DNA of 64,000 nt, from NCBI RefSeq assembly GCF_009935865.1, contig NZ_QWEL01000002.1, positions 124,001-188,000 of the forward strand, in the 5' to 3' direction. Below, one piece after another: positions 27,007 through 35,423 of the stretch. Position numbers and translations under genes: made by a program. The DNA comes from Odoribacter sp. Z80. GTDB lineage: Bacteria > Bacteroidota > Bacteroidia > Bacteroidales > Marinifilaceae. Under the pieces are notes generated by a model. The model was given only the letters and a program-made list of their open reading frames with translations, was not told the DNA's origin and searched no databases. Positions within the stretch are counted from its first letter, which is position 1. Each line of letters starts with the position of its first letter.

Positions 27007-28440
27007 TCATCCCACGGAACCTTCCAGGCTTATCTGCAAAAGTTTTTGTGCTTCCACCGCAAACTCCATAGGCATTTTATTCAGGACGTCCCCGGCATAT
27101 CCTTTGATAATCAGTCCTACGGCGTCCTCCGTAGAAATTCCCCGCTGATTGCAATAAAAAATCTGGTCCTCGCCGATTTTGGAAGTCGTCGCCTCATGCT
27201 CCACCTGGGCTGTCGGATTTTCAATTTCCAGATAAGGGAAAGTATGGGCTCCGCATTTATCCCCCAGCAATAAAGAATCACATTGAGAAAAATTCCGGGC
27301 ATTCCGGGCATTCCGGGCCACTTTCACTTTCCCCCGGTAAGAATTACTGCTATGCCCCGCAGAAATTCCTTTGGAAACAATCCGGCTACGGGTATTGTTC
27401 CCGATATGAATCATCTTGGTACCGGTATCCGCCTGCTGATAATTATTGGTAACGGCAACAGAATAAAATTCACTGACAGAACCGTCTCCTTTCAGAATAG
27501 TACTGGGATATTTCCAGGTAATCGCCGACCCCGTTTCAACCTGGGCCCAAATCAATTTCGAATTTTCTCCGCGACACAATCCCCGTTTGGTGACAAAATT
27601 ATATATCCCCCCTTTCCCCTCCTTATCTCCGGGATACCAATTCTGTACGGTACTGTATTTCACTTCGGCATTTTTCTCTATGATAATCTCCACAATAGCG
27701 GCATGCAACTGGTTCTCATCCCGCTGCGGAGCGGTACACCCTTCCAGATAACTGACATAAGCATCATCCTCAGCCACAATCAGCGTTCTTTCAAACTGTC
27801 CCGTATTCCGGGCATTGATCCGGAAATAAGTGGACAGTTCCATCGGACAACGCACTCCCTTCGGAATATACACAAAAGAACCGTCGCTGAAAACAGCCGA
27901 ATTCAGGGCCGCAAAATAATTATCCCGGTAAGGCACCACAGTACCCAAATATTTCCGGACAAGATCCGGATGATGTTGTACAGCCTCCGAAAAAGAACAA
28001 AAAATAATCCCCCTTTCCGCCAGCGTATCCTTAAAAGTCGTTTTCACAGACACACTGTCCATCACGGCATCCACAGCCACTCCCGACAAAGCCATCTGCT
28101 CATTCAAGGGAATCCCCAACTTATCAAACGTCGCTTTCAATTCCGGGTCCACATCATCCCAGTTCTTCTGCTCCTTTTGTTTCGGCGCCGCATAATATAC
28201 AATATCCTGATAATTGATTTCCGGAATATCCAGCTGTGCCCAATGCGGCATCTTCATTGTCTGCCAATGGCGATAAGCCTGCAAACGAAAATCCAATAAC
28301 CATTCCGGCTCATTTTTTTTAGCAGAAATCATCCGGACAACCTCCTCATTCAATCCCCGCGCAATGGTCTCCGTCTCTACCTGCGTCACAAATCCATACT
28401 TATAATCACTGGCTGTGACCTCTTCTATAATATTATCCAT
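27007..28440 (-). CDS. sufB: Fe-S cluster assembly protein SufB
   Basis: Scaffold on which the nascent cluster forms, first gene of the suf operon. The conserved C-terminal motif [18 protein letters not shown] holds the critical Cys, and [21 protein letters not shown] follows. Length 477 aa is normal. Just before QCDSL the chain reads [10 protein letters not shown], encoded by three identical 9-base units at 27292-27318, so a short in-frame repeat sits in the core beta-helix. A TACTTTTG promoter box lies 32 bases upstream, divergent from thiL. Confidence 0.96.
   Translation of the reverse strand: MDNIIEEVTASDYKYGFVTQVETETIARGLNEEVVRMISAKKNEPEWLLDFRLQAYRHWQTMKMPHWAQLDIPEINYQDIVYYAAPKQKEQKNWDDVDPELKATFDKLGIPLNEQMALSGVAVDAVMDSVSVKTTFKDTLAERGIIFCSFSEAVQHHPDLVRKYLGTVVPYRDNYFAALNSAVFSDGSFVYIPKGVRCPMELSTYFRINARNTGQFERTLIVAEDDAYVSYLEGCTAPQRDENQLHAAIVEIIIEKNAEVKYSTVQNWYPGDKEGKGGIYNFVTKRGLCRGENSKLIWAQVETGSAITWKYPSTILKGDGSVSEFYSVAVTNNYQQADTGTKMIHIGNNTRSRIVSKGISAGHSSNSYRGKVKVARNARNARNFSQCDSLLLGDKCGAHTFPYLEIENPTAQVEHEATTSKIGEDQIFYCNQRGISTEDAVGLIIKGYAGDVLNKMPMEFAVEAQKLLQISLEGSVG
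27292..27318. repeat. Three exact tandem copies of a 9-base unit inside sufB
   Basis: ATTCCGGGC occurs three times in a row on the plus strand, coding for three Ala-Arg-Asn triplets on the minus strand. Slippage here would change length without shifting the frame. Confidence 0.9.
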
Positions 28441-28471
28441 GGTACCAGTTTATCCTCCATTCAAATTATCA

Positions 28472-28501
28472 CAAAAGTAAGAAATTTCTTTAACACATCA
28501 A
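28472..28501 (-). promoter_or_regulatory. Promoter of the suf operon (TACTTTTG)
   Basis: The -7 box TACTTTTG occupies 28472-28479 on the minus strand, with a TTG 19 bases upstream (28499-28501). Confidence 0.6.
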
Positions 28502-28597
28502 TTTTTCCTTTCCCAACAATATGACGGATTATTTTTATCCGCGAATTTACACATCTATCCTGATCAATTCCTATTCGCCGGAACCGTTTTATTTTTT

Positions 28598-28605
28598 TAT
28601 TTTTG
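28598..28605 (+). promoter_or_regulatory. -7 box (TATTTTTG) of thiL
   Basis: TAnnTTTG match 28 bases before the ATG at 28633; it overlaps the TTG that would open the longer frame. Confidence 0.5.
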
Positions 28606-28632
28606 TCCGGTATTTTTAATTCTTCAATCATT

Positions 28633-29697
28633 ATGACAAAATATACAGAATTATCTACCCTTGGAGAGTTCGGGCTGATTGACCACCTCACTTCTTCCAT
28701 ACACATAAAAAACCCTTCTACTGTAAAAGGAGTAGGCGATGATGCCGCTGTCCTGGATTACGGCAATAAAAAAATCCTCGTCAGTACAGACATGCTTATC
28801 CAAGGAATACATTTCGATCTGACCTACACTCCGCTCAAACATTTGGGTTACAAAGCCGTTGCAGTAAATGCCAGCGATATTTATGCCATGAACGGTACGC
28901 CCCGGCAAATCGTTGTTTCCCTGGCTATTTCCAACCATTTTTCAGTGGAAAGCCTGGAAGAACTTTATGCCGGAATGTACATTGCCTGCGAAGAATACGG
29001 CATCGACCTCGTCGGAGGGGACACCACATCCTCCAAAACAGGTCTATGCATCAACATTACCATCCTGGGAGAAGCCGGGGAATCGGAAATCGTCTACCGG
29101 AATACAGCTAAAGAAAACCAATTAATCTGCGTAAGCGGCAATCTGGGAGCCGCTTATATGGGTTTGCAACTTTTGGAGCGGGAGAAAGTGGTTTTCCAGG
29201 ACAATCAGCAATCCCAGCCTGATTTTGCCGGAAACGAATACATCCTTGAACGCCAGCTAAAACCCGAAGCCCGGAAAGACATTATTGCCGCCCTGAAAGA
29301 AAAAAACATCCGACCCACCGCCATGATCGACATTTCGGACGGTCTGGCTTCCGAAATTCTGCACATCTGCAAAGATTCCAGAGTAGGCTGCAACATTTAT
29401 GAAGAAAAAATTCCCATTGACTACCAAACCTTCAAAATGGCGGAAGAACTGAATATGAACGCCACGGTATGTGCCCTGTCCGGAGGCGAAGATTATGAAC
29501 TTCTGTTCACTGCTCCCCTTGACCAGTATGACATGCTAACCGCCCTACCGGACATCAGTGTCATCGGTCACACAACGAACATCAGCGAAGGATGTTCCAT
29601 GACGACCAGGGATGGCAATACTTTTGAACTAAAAGCACAAGGCTGGACAAACTTTGCTCCGGCCGCACCAACAGAAAAAAAAGGAAATGAAAAATAA
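28633..29697 (+). CDS. thiL: Thiamine-monophosphate kinase
   Basis: Phosphorylates thiamine phosphate to thiamine diphosphate in the cytoplasm. The family signature VKGVGDDAAVLDYG and STDMLIQGIHF is near the N-terminus, with GYKAVAVNASDIYAMNGTP and VGGDTT following, then IDISDGLASEILHI and ALSGGEDYELLFT in the second half. The length of 354 aa is normal. ATG 28633 is chosen over a TTG at 28603 because the promoter box overlaps the latter. The next gene overlaps its stop. No thiamine riboswitch is seen in the short leader. Confidence 0.95.
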   Translation: MTKYTELSTLGEFGLIDHLTSSIHIKNPSTVKGVGDDAAVLDYGNKKILVSTDMLIQGIHFDLTYTPLKHLGYKAVAVNASDIYAMNGTPRQIVVSLAISNHFSVESLEELYAGMYIACEEYGIDLVGGDTTSSKTGLCINITILGEAGESEIVYRNTAKENQLICVSGNLGAAYMGLQLLEREKVVFQDNQQSQPDFAGNEYILERQLKPEARKDIIAALKEKNIRPTAMIDISDGLASEILHICKDSRVGCNIYEEKIPIDYQTFKMAEELNMNATVCALSGGEDYELLFTAPLDQYDMLTALPDISVIGHTTNISEGCSMTTRDGNTFELKAQGWTNFAPAAPTEKKGNEK

Positions 29698-30292
29698 CTT
29701 ACCCAACCTGCTAAAGGATATCGAAACATACAGCCGTACAGGCAACCGCAAGGCACTCAACACTGTTTTGCGCACCCTGATGAACGAACGCCATGCATAC
29801 TACCAGCAAAGCATCCGGGAAGCCTTACAGCCAGAATTTTCGGAAGCACTCTATAAAGCTTTGCTGCTTGAACTGGATGAAGAGGAAGAAGACAGTATTG
29901 AAACAGCCGAACTGGCCTATGTAAGCCTGGGTACAGCCTTAAACGGAAAACAATCTTCCGAACCGGAATACTACAAACGCCGTTTGTTGCTGTTGCATTA
30001 TTTCTGCGACTTCTTTACAGATTCCATCATAGAATTGTTCCTGACAAAATACAAAGAAGACAACAGGCTCCAGGCCCGGAATCTCGCCATAGAATGTCTG
30101 GAAAAAATGCAACTGGCAGATATGTTATATCTGGAAGAAAACAACCCGGATTTTATAGAAAAAGACGAACAGATTGCAGATGCCTGCAACCGCATCGCCA
30201 TCTCTCCGGATTTATCGGCAGAAGAAAGGAAAGAAGCCCTTCTGCTTCATAAAATCTTATACGCCTACCTAAAGACCAAATACAAAAACTGA
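29687..30292 (+). CDS. Conserved hypothetical protein downstream of thiL
   Basis: About 201 residues, mainly alpha-helical, rich in Leu, Glu and Lys, without signal peptide or membrane segment. I recognise no family. The ATG at 29687 overlaps the thiL stop codon, so it is translated from the same mRNA. The sequence carries an acidic patch (LDEEEEDSIE) and a Cys/Phe-rich helix (LLLLHYFCDFFTDS). A possible role linked to ThiL is only suggested by position. Confidence 0.7.
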   Translation: MKNNLPNLLKDIETYSRTGNRKALNTVLRTLMNERHAYYQQSIREALQPEFSEALYKALLLELDEEEEDSIETAELAYVSLGTALNGKQSSEPEYYKRRLLLLHYFCDFFTDSIIELFLTKYKEDNRLQARNLAIECLEKMQLADMLYLEENNPDFIEKDEQIADACNRIAISPDLSAEERKEALLLHKILYAYLKTKYKN

Positions 30293-30312
30293 GAGTTGTA
30301 AAAACTCTCAGT
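30288..30312 (+). terminator. Hairpin at the end of the thiL operon
   Basis: ACTGAGAGTT and AACTCTCAGT form a perfect 10-pair stem that includes the stop codon. The U tract is weak, so termination is likely but not certain. Confidence 0.55.
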
Positions 30313-30325
30313 ACCCTTCTCTGAT

Positions 30326-30640
30326 TTAACGATTCGGATTAAATCTTCTTTCACTACCATGCGGAGAAAACGCCCGGTGTGTCCTGTTTTCACCCTCTTC
30401 TCTGGGATGTGCCTTCTTCACCACAATCTTTCTTCCCTGAAAATCGGTCTCATTAAGAGCGTTAATGGCATTCATGCCTTCAGTTTCATCTTCCATTTCC
30501 ACAAAACCAAAACATTTTGAATGCCCGGTTTCTTTGTCCATAATCACCTTAGCTGAAGTTACATGGCCATGTTCTCCGAAAAGAGTTTCGAGATCGTCAC
30601 TGGTCGTGGCAGAACTCATTTTTGCTACAAAAATATTCAC
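30326..30640 (-). CDS. RNA-binding protein with one RRM domain
   Basis: A single RRM: RNP2 is NIFVAKM at the very start, RNP1 is KCFGFVEM (about residues 44-51), and the tail (about 80-104) is Arg/His/Asn-rich. Bacterial RRM proteins of this type bind RNA; targets here are unknown. The family usually begins MNIYVGNL-like, so I place the start at the GTG at 30640. The ATG at 30670 would add ten Phe/Asn-rich residues. The 5' leader from the TACCTTTG box is about 90 bases, long enough for autoregulation. Confidence 0.88.
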   Translation of the reverse strand: MNIFVAKMSSATTSDDLETLFGEHGHVTSAKVIMDKETGHSKCFGFVEMEDETEGMNAINALNETDFQGRKIVVKKAHPREEGENRTHRAFSPHGSERRFNPNR

Positions 30641-30736
30641 AATAAAAAAATTAAAAAAATGATTAAACATGTAGAAGGGTACGTAGCGATTACATTTTTA
30701 GTTACAAAAACACAAGCCTAAGATTCTTCTTCGGGA

Positions 30737-30744
30737 CAAAGGTA
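30737..30744 (-). promoter_or_regulatory. -7 box (TACCTTTG) of the RRM gene
   Basis: Perfect TAnnTTTG match on the minus strand, 97 bases before the GTG start. Confidence 0.5.
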
Positions 30745-30825
30745 TACTAAATTATTAATAATCAGAAAAGAAATAAATTAATAATTCTCATCTGAAAAAA
30801 ATATTCCTTTTTTCTTTTTGTTTTA

Positions 30826-30856
30826 TTTGTATATTTCAAAGAAACCTCTACCTTTG
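30826..30856 (+). promoter_or_regulatory. Full Bacteroidota promoter of tRNA-Phe (TTTG, 19 bases, TACCTTTG)
   Basis: TTTG at 30826-30829 and TACCTTTG at 30849-30856 with the ideal 19-base spacer, 22 bases before the tRNA. Confidence 0.8.
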
Positions 30857-30878
30857 CACACGCAAAACAACAGTTGTT

Positions 30879-30951
30879 GGTGGCATAGCTCAGTCGGTAG
30901 AGCAAAGGACTGAAAATCCTTGTGTCCCTGGTTCGATTCCAGGTGCTACCA
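30879..30951 (+). tRNA. tRNA-Phe (anticodon GAA)
   Basis: A 73-base cloverleaf. Acceptor GGTGGCA pairs with TGCTACC, and the D arm is GCTCAGTCGGTAGAGC. The anticodon stem-loop is AGGACTGAAAATCCT with GAA in the loop, and the T arm is CCTGGTTCGATTCCAGG. Discriminator base A; CCA is not encoded (CCT follows). The fragment of an integrase gene starts 90 bases downstream. Confidence 0.97.
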
Positions 30952-30960
30952 CCTCAAAAT

Positions 30961-30994
30961 AAAGCAGTTACGAAAGTAGCTGCTTTTCTTTTTG
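30961..30994 (+). terminator. Terminator of tRNA-Phe
   Basis: AAAGCAGTTAC and GTAGCTGCTTT form an 11-pair stem (one G-T) with loop GAAA, followed by TTCTTTTTG. Confidence 0.85.
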
Positions 30995-31009
30995 TCTTCA
31001 TTTTTCTAT

Positions 31010-31031
31010 TGTTTGAACCATGTTTGAACCA
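31010..31031 (+). repeat. Two exact tandem copies of TGTTTGAACCA
   Basis: An 11-base unit repeated head-to-tail, 11 bases before the integrase fragment's ATG. The position between tRNA and integrase suggests a leftover recombinase-binding or attachment region; not proven. Confidence 0.6.
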
Positions 31032-31041
31032 GATTTCAAAT

Positions 31042-31190
31042 ATGAATGCTTCTGTTTCAGTGGTTTACTACAAAAACAAAACACTATCAAACGGAGAACA
31101 CCCATTAATGCTCCGTATGACTAAAGACCGCAAGAGCAATTGACGAAGTTTAAAGCCGAAAACAAAAAGTTTACCGTTCTTTCCGTTTCT
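31042..31190 (+). pseudogene. Decayed tyrosine recombinase (integrase) fragment
   Basis: The frame starting at 31042 reads MNASVSVVYYKNKTLSNGE then HPLMLRMTKDRK and stops after 33 codons. This matches the arm-type DNA-binding N-terminus of the Bacteroidota integrases carried by conjugative and mobilisable elements. In another frame the following bases (31145 on) read TKFKAENKKFTVLSVS, resembling the segment just before the core-binding domain. About 40 or more intervening codons therefore appear deleted, and the catalytic domain is absent. The fragment lies directly behind tRNA-Phe and abuts the GH95 stop at 31189. Family matches are by recall. Confidence 0.7.
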
Positions 31191-33606
31191 ATGCTTTCAA
31201 ACGGATTTCCGCCTTTTCCCCTTTCTTCAGAGTAACTTCCACCAATCCGCCTTCCGGCCGAACCGGCTTCTTATTCAACAAAAATCTTTGCGCCGTATCT
31301 TCAGGAAGCTTGACCTTAAAGGTATTATCCGTTTTCGCTGTCAAAATCAGATGTTGCAACTTCCCGTCCTTCCAATCGGCATCCACCACACCGCCTCCCC
31401 GGACACATAATCCCGTAAAACTTCCCTCCTTCCAGGCATCCGGCAAAGCAGGCAATACTTCAATATATCCTTGCTGGCTCTGCACCAGCATCTCGGCAAT
31501 ACCGGCACAGCCCCCGAAATTACCATCTATCTGAAACGGCGGATGTGCACAAAACAGGTTAGGATAAGTTCCCCCTCCCCTGTAAATGATTTTTCCGTCA
31601 GCAGCCACAGGCGTCAACAGATTTTTCAAAAGCCGGTAAGCCCGGTTGCCATCCTGCAAACGAGCCCAGAAATTGATTTTCCACGCCCTGGACCATCCTG
31701 TTCCCCCGTCACCCCGGCGTTCGAGAGTCTTCCGGGCTGCCTCTGCCAATTCAGGGGTTTCCGCCACTGAAATCTGGTTGGAAGGATGCAAACCATACAA
31801 ATGAGAGACATGACGGTGATGAATATCCGTTTCTTCATAATCCTGCAGCCATTCCTGTAAATACCCCCCGTCAGGACTGATTTGCATGGGAGGTAATTTT
31901 GCCAGGGCCTCTTGCAACTCTTTCACAAAAACCGGATCCTCGTTCAGAATACCAGCCGCCTGAATCGTATTGGCAAACAATTCCTTTACAATCTGTACAT
32001 CCATAGTCGGCCCCATACAAACATAAACAGGCGTCCGGCTTCCCGGCATATAAAACCCGTTTTCCGGTGAAGAAGAAGGAGCTGTCACCAACCACCCGTG
32101 CACAGGCTCTTCAATCATTGACGTCAGGAAAAAACGGGCAGCACCTTTCAGAACGGGATACACTTCCCGCAAATAATTCCGGTCCAGCGTAAAAGCATAA
32201 TGCTCCCAGAGATGTTCACACAGCCATGCACCGCCGGTATTGGTAGCCCCCCACGAGGCATGCTCTCCCGGGGCGGTATATTGCCAGGGATTGGTCATCA
32301 TATGAGCAACCCATCCGTCTGCCCCGTAAAAAGTCCGGGCACTCACCTCACCCGAGGGCACCATCCCCTGAACCAGCTTCATCAAAGGTTGGTAAACCTC
32401 GGACATATTTCCCACCTCCGCAGGCCAATAATTCATTTGCAAATTAATATTCAAATGATAGTCTCCGTTCCAGGGAGTATGAATCGTTTTAGCCCACAAC
32501 CCCTGCAGATTTAAAGGCAAACTGTTTTCCCTCGTACCGCTCAGCATCAAATAACGTCCGTATTGAAAATACAAAGCAACAAAAGCCGGGTCTTCCTGTT
32601 CCCGGAAACGCTGTAACCGCAAATCCGTCGGAAGCGAATCCGGACCATTCCCCAGATTCAGAGAAACCCGTTCAAAACGTTCCTGCCAGGCAGCGACATG
32701 CCTTGATTTCAACCGGTCATAATCCTCTTCTTCAACCTTAGCCAACAAAGCAGCAACCACACGCTCATAATCAGCGCGCCAAAGTTCCGTGCCGGCAGAC
32801 AAAAACACATAAGCAACAGTAGCTCCCTGAACATGAATCTCCGCCGAATCGGCTACCTGCTTCCCTTCATCCTGCAAAACCTTCATCTGAACCAAATAAC
32901 GGTTCCCCTGGCCGTCCGTCCCGTTATTCAGTTGTCCGGCCATACAAACAACTCCGTCATTCGAATAGCAGGAAAAATTTTCAGGGCGGTCCAATGCAAC
33001 ATCAAAATCCAACCTTCCTTTTTCTCCGGCACTTAGTTTAATCACAACCACATCATCCGCATAAGAAACAAAATACTCCCTCCTATAATCTACACCTCCT
33101 ACCTGAAATTTTGTCCAGGCTACTGCCTTGTTCAGCGACATTCCCCGTTCATAATGCTCATAACGCAAAGCGGAATCACCCCGGAATCCCTGCTTCAAAT
33201 GTAAATTTCCCAACACCTGATAAGAACCGTAAGGAGCATCAGCCCCGTCTCCGAAAGCAGATCCCCGTCCCCCGCATGCAAAATGCTCATACATGACTTG
33301 TTGCGCCTTATCATTCTTTCCCTCCAGTAATAACTGACGAATACGGGGCAAATACTTCAATGCCTCAGGATTCCGGGTATCGTCCACGGAACCCGACCAC
33401 ATCGTAATATCGTTTAAAGTGATACTCTCCCGTTCCACCCCTCCGTCAGGCATAGCCCCGAGACGCCCATTTCCCAAAGGCAAGGCCTCCTCCCACATCC
33501 GGGCAGGAGATTTATACCACAAACGCAAATCAGGAACAGCTTTCTGACACCCCGGCAAACTAATCAAACTCCAAAGCAAACCAAAGAAGAAAACAGTAAT
33601 TCTCAT
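31189..33606 (-). CDS. Glycoside hydrolase family 95 (alpha-L-fucosidase-like) lipoprotein
   Basis: Family GH95 enzymes remove alpha-1,2-linked fucose (some relatives, galactose) from glycans. Motifs: WEEALPLGNGRLGAMPDGG near the N-terminus, HLNINLQMNYWPAE with the catalytic Asn pair, TAPSSSPENGF with the general-acid Glu, and FQIDGNFGGCAGIAEML. ATG 33606 gives the lipoprotein signal MRITVFFFGLLWSLISLPGC, so the enzyme is probably at the outer membrane or periplasm; an ATG at 33654 would add 16 residues before it. No SusCD pair or other fucose gene is adjacent. The 3' end abuts the integrase scar. Confidence 0.9.
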   Translation of the reverse strand: MRITVFFFGLLWSLISLPGCQKAVPDLRLWYKSPARMWEEALPLGNGRLGAMPDGGVERESITLNDITMWSGSVDDTRNPEALKYLPRIRQLLLEGKNDKAQQVMYEHFACGGRGSAFGDGADAPYGSYQVLGNLHLKQGFRGDSALRYEHYERGMSLNKAVAWTKFQVGGVDYRREYFVSYADDVVVIKLSAGEKGRLDFDVALDRPENFSCYSNDGVVCMAGQLNNGTDGQGNRYLVQMKVLQDEGKQVADSAEIHVQGATVAYVFLSAGTELWRADYERVVAALLAKVEEEDYDRLKSRHVAAWQERFERVSLNLGNGPDSLPTDLRLQRFREQEDPAFVALYFQYGRYLMLSGTRENSLPLNLQGLWAKTIHTPWNGDYHLNINLQMNYWPAEVGNMSEVYQPLMKLVQGMVPSGEVSARTFYGADGWVAHMMTNPWQYTAPGEHASWGATNTGGAWLCEHLWEHYAFTLDRNYLREVYPVLKGAARFFLTSMIEEPVHGWLVTAPSSSPENGFYMPGSRTPVYVCMGPTMDVQIVKELFANTIQAAGILNEDPVFVKELQEALAKLPPMQISPDGGYLQEWLQDYEETDIHHRHVSHLYGLHPSNQISVAETPELAEAARKTLERRGDGGTGWSRAWKINFWARLQDGNRAYRLLKNLLTPVAADGKIIYRGGGTYPNLFCAHPPFQIDGNFGGCAGIAEMLVQSQQGYIEVLPALPDAWKEGSFTGLCVRGGGVVDADWKDGKLQHLILTAKTDNTFKVKLPEDTAQRFLLNKKPVRPEGGLVEVTLKKGEKAEIRLKA

Positions 33607-33696
33607 AATTTTCTGATCAAGAAATACCGGTTGATACACACCATAGACCGGCACAACAACATCCGTCGTCTGAAGAACACGCCTTCTTCAGATTCT

Positions 33697-33704
33697 CAAA
33701 GATA
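33697..33704 (-). promoter_or_regulatory. -7 box (TATCTTTG) of the GH95 gene
   Basis: Perfect TAnnTTTG match on the minus strand, 91 bases before ATG 33606. The leader contains an 8-pair hairpin, CTGAAGAA with TTCTTCAG, near 33670-33692. Confidence 0.55.
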
Positions 33705-33720
33705 AAAAATTCCGGTAAAA

Positions 33721-33749
33721 CATAAAAACTTTCCCCTAAGGGAAAGTTT
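33721..33749 (-). terminator. Terminator of the FadL-like gene
   Basis: AAACTTTCCC and GGGAAAGTTT form a perfect 10-pair stem with a 4-base loop; on the minus strand it runs into TTTTTATG. Confidence 0.9.
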
Positions 33750-33753
33750 ACGT

Positions 33754-35049
33754 CTAAAAGCAATAAGCCAAACCGATAGACACTGTACTGGCATTGGATT
33801 TATAATGACCGGAGAACTGGCCGTCCGGACTAAACTTATCCGGATAAGTGCCATCCCGGGAAATGCCCTGGATATACAAAAAGGCCAAATCCACCTGCAA
33901 ATTCCGGTAAGGTTCGAAAGACAGGCCGGCCGAGAACCCCAGTTTGCCCATTCCGGGAGTTTCCGGATTATAATTGTGCTTCCGGATAGGACTCTGGTCA
34001 TAATAAATCCCCATGCGCACATCCAGGCGTTCTGTAGCCAAATACTGAGCCCCCACCCGGTAAATCATCGTATTCTTGTAATTTTTTTCGGCTTTAATAT
34101 CTTCTATCTGCAATATCTTCTCATTAAACACAACATTCAATGAATCATAAGCCTGCCATCCTACAAACTGGAGGTCCAAAGCCAATTCCCAACGCTTTGA
34201 AGGACGGTAACTGACTCCAAAAGTAGTATTGGAAGGCAAAGGCAACTGTGCATGGAAAGTTCCTTTATCCAAAGGAGGCACCTGTCCCGTAGCATCAAGC
34301 ATCGCCTTTATTCTTTCACTGGCATAATCCAGTTCTGCCGTTCCTTCGTCCACCTTCATCCGGATCCGGGAACGATAGGACAAACCCAAGGTCACCTGGT
34401 CGCACACATCATACATCACCCCGATATTATACCCCACCTTCAGCTTCGCTTTACCGTTCAACGTTGCGGACACCGGAACAACATCCGCATAATCCGGTCC
34501 GAGCAGAGGAACCAAGGACCCAACCGGCAATAAAGCCCTGGAAAGCGTCACTTTTCCCAATGCAAGTTCCAGACCTGCACCAATGCTCAGTTTATCAAAA
34601 ATCCGGTAGGAAACAGTCGGTTGCAAAACATAAGACTTCAAAGAAATATCTTGAATCAAATGGGCCCCTTTCCAGGCCTGAGGCCATTCAAGGGAATTTC
34701 CGTAAGGAGTGGTCAAACTGATACCAGCAGCCAGATTATCATAAATCCGATACCCCACATACCCATACACCGGCGTCCCGGCAGGATTATCCGTTTTCGC
34801 AGTATACTCCCCCTGCTGATATTTCGCATTCGAGAAAATGCCTGCAACTCCCAAAGATATATCCACATGCTCCCTCAGATATACCAAACCGGCCGGATTG
34901 AAATGCATACTCTCGGCCCCCAACTTCATACCGCTTCCCACATGCCCCATACCTGTCTGTTTCGTACTCAATACATTCACTTGATACCCCTCAGCCAATA
35001 CCGATAAAAACAAGCCATTTACCAGCAGAACTAAAAAAAATTTCTTCAT
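33754..35049 (-). CDS. OmpP1/FadL family outer-membrane transport protein
   Basis: A 431-residue outer-membrane barrel with signal peptide (cut near LSVLAEGYQVN). The N-terminal hatch-like segment holds the family motif SMHFNPAGLVYLREH, and the C-terminus ends in Phe (GLAYCF). FadL relatives admit hydrophobic compounds such as long-chain fatty acids; the actual ligand is unknown. It is a single-gene unit with a perfect terminator hairpin. Confidence 0.88.
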   Translation of the reverse strand: MKKFFLVLLVNGLFLSVLAEGYQVNVLSTKQTGMGHVGSGMKLGAESMHFNPAGLVYLREHVDISLGVAGIFSNAKYQQGEYTAKTDNPAGTPVYGYVGYRIYDNLAAGISLTTPYGNSLEWPQAWKGAHLIQDISLKSYVLQPTVSYRIFDKLSIGAGLELALGKVTLSRALLPVGSLVPLLGPDYADVVPVSATLNGKAKLKVGYNIGVMYDVCDQVTLGLSYRSRIRMKVDEGTAELDYASERIKAMLDATGQVPPLDKGTFHAQLPLPSNTTFGVSYRPSKRWELALDLQFVGWQAYDSLNVVFNEKILQIEDIKAEKNYKNTMIYRVGAQYLATERLDVRMGIYYDQSPIRKHNYNPETPGMGKLGFSAGLSFEPYRNLQVDLAFLYIQGISRDGTYPDKFSPDGQFSGHYKSNASTVSIGLAYCF

Positions 35050-35169
35050 ATATTACTTTTTCATTCAAAAAGATTGTCTGTGAATATATTACAAACAACC
35101 ATAAAATTATAAAGTGATAAAAGTATACACTTTCTCCTGCGCTTGTTTCTACTTTACGGTATGCATTTA

Positions 35170-35177
35170 TAACTTTG
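35170..35177 (+). promoter_or_regulatory. -7 box (TAACTTTG) of the S4-domain gene
   Basis: Perfect TAnnTTTG match 31 bases before the ATG at 35208. Confidence 0.55.
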
Positions 35178-35207
35178 TTGCAATAAAAACCGAAAAATAC
35201 CTCAAAT

Positions 35208-35423
35208 ATGTCTGAAACAATTGAATTTAAAATAACAGGAGAGTATATCGAATTAATCAAATTGCTGAAAGCCGTACAAATAGCTGAAAACGGAGCAATG
35301 GCAAAAACATTGGTAGAAAACGGCAAAGTCCTTCGCAACGGCGGGAAAGAACTCCGGAAACGGGCGAAAATACAAAAAGGAGAAATAATCGAAGCGGCCG
35401 GACAAAAAATCCGGGTAAACTAA
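35208..35423 (+). CDS. Small S4-domain RNA-binding protein (YbcJ/YaaA-like)
   Basis: A 71-residue protein that is a single S4 domain: FKITGEYIELIKLLKAVQIA, then AKTLVENGKVLRNGGKELRKRAKI and GEIIEAAGQKIRV. Such small proteins bind structured RNA and are linked to ribosomes or tRNA in relatives. Its last 4 bases overlap the convergent SRPBCC gene. Confidence 0.88.
   Translation: MSETIEFKITGEYIELIKLLKAVQIAENGAMAKTLVENGKVLRNGGKELRKRAKIQKGEIIEAAGQKIRVN

Noticed and set aside
28441-28632. Possible thiamine riboswitch before thiL
   Set aside because: The leader after the promoter box is under 30 bases and no conserved thi-box sequence is present.
30922-31041. An upstream extension of the integrase fragment overlapping the tRNA
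   Set aside because: It would translate the tRNA 3' half and its terminator; the family-like sequence begins at 31042.
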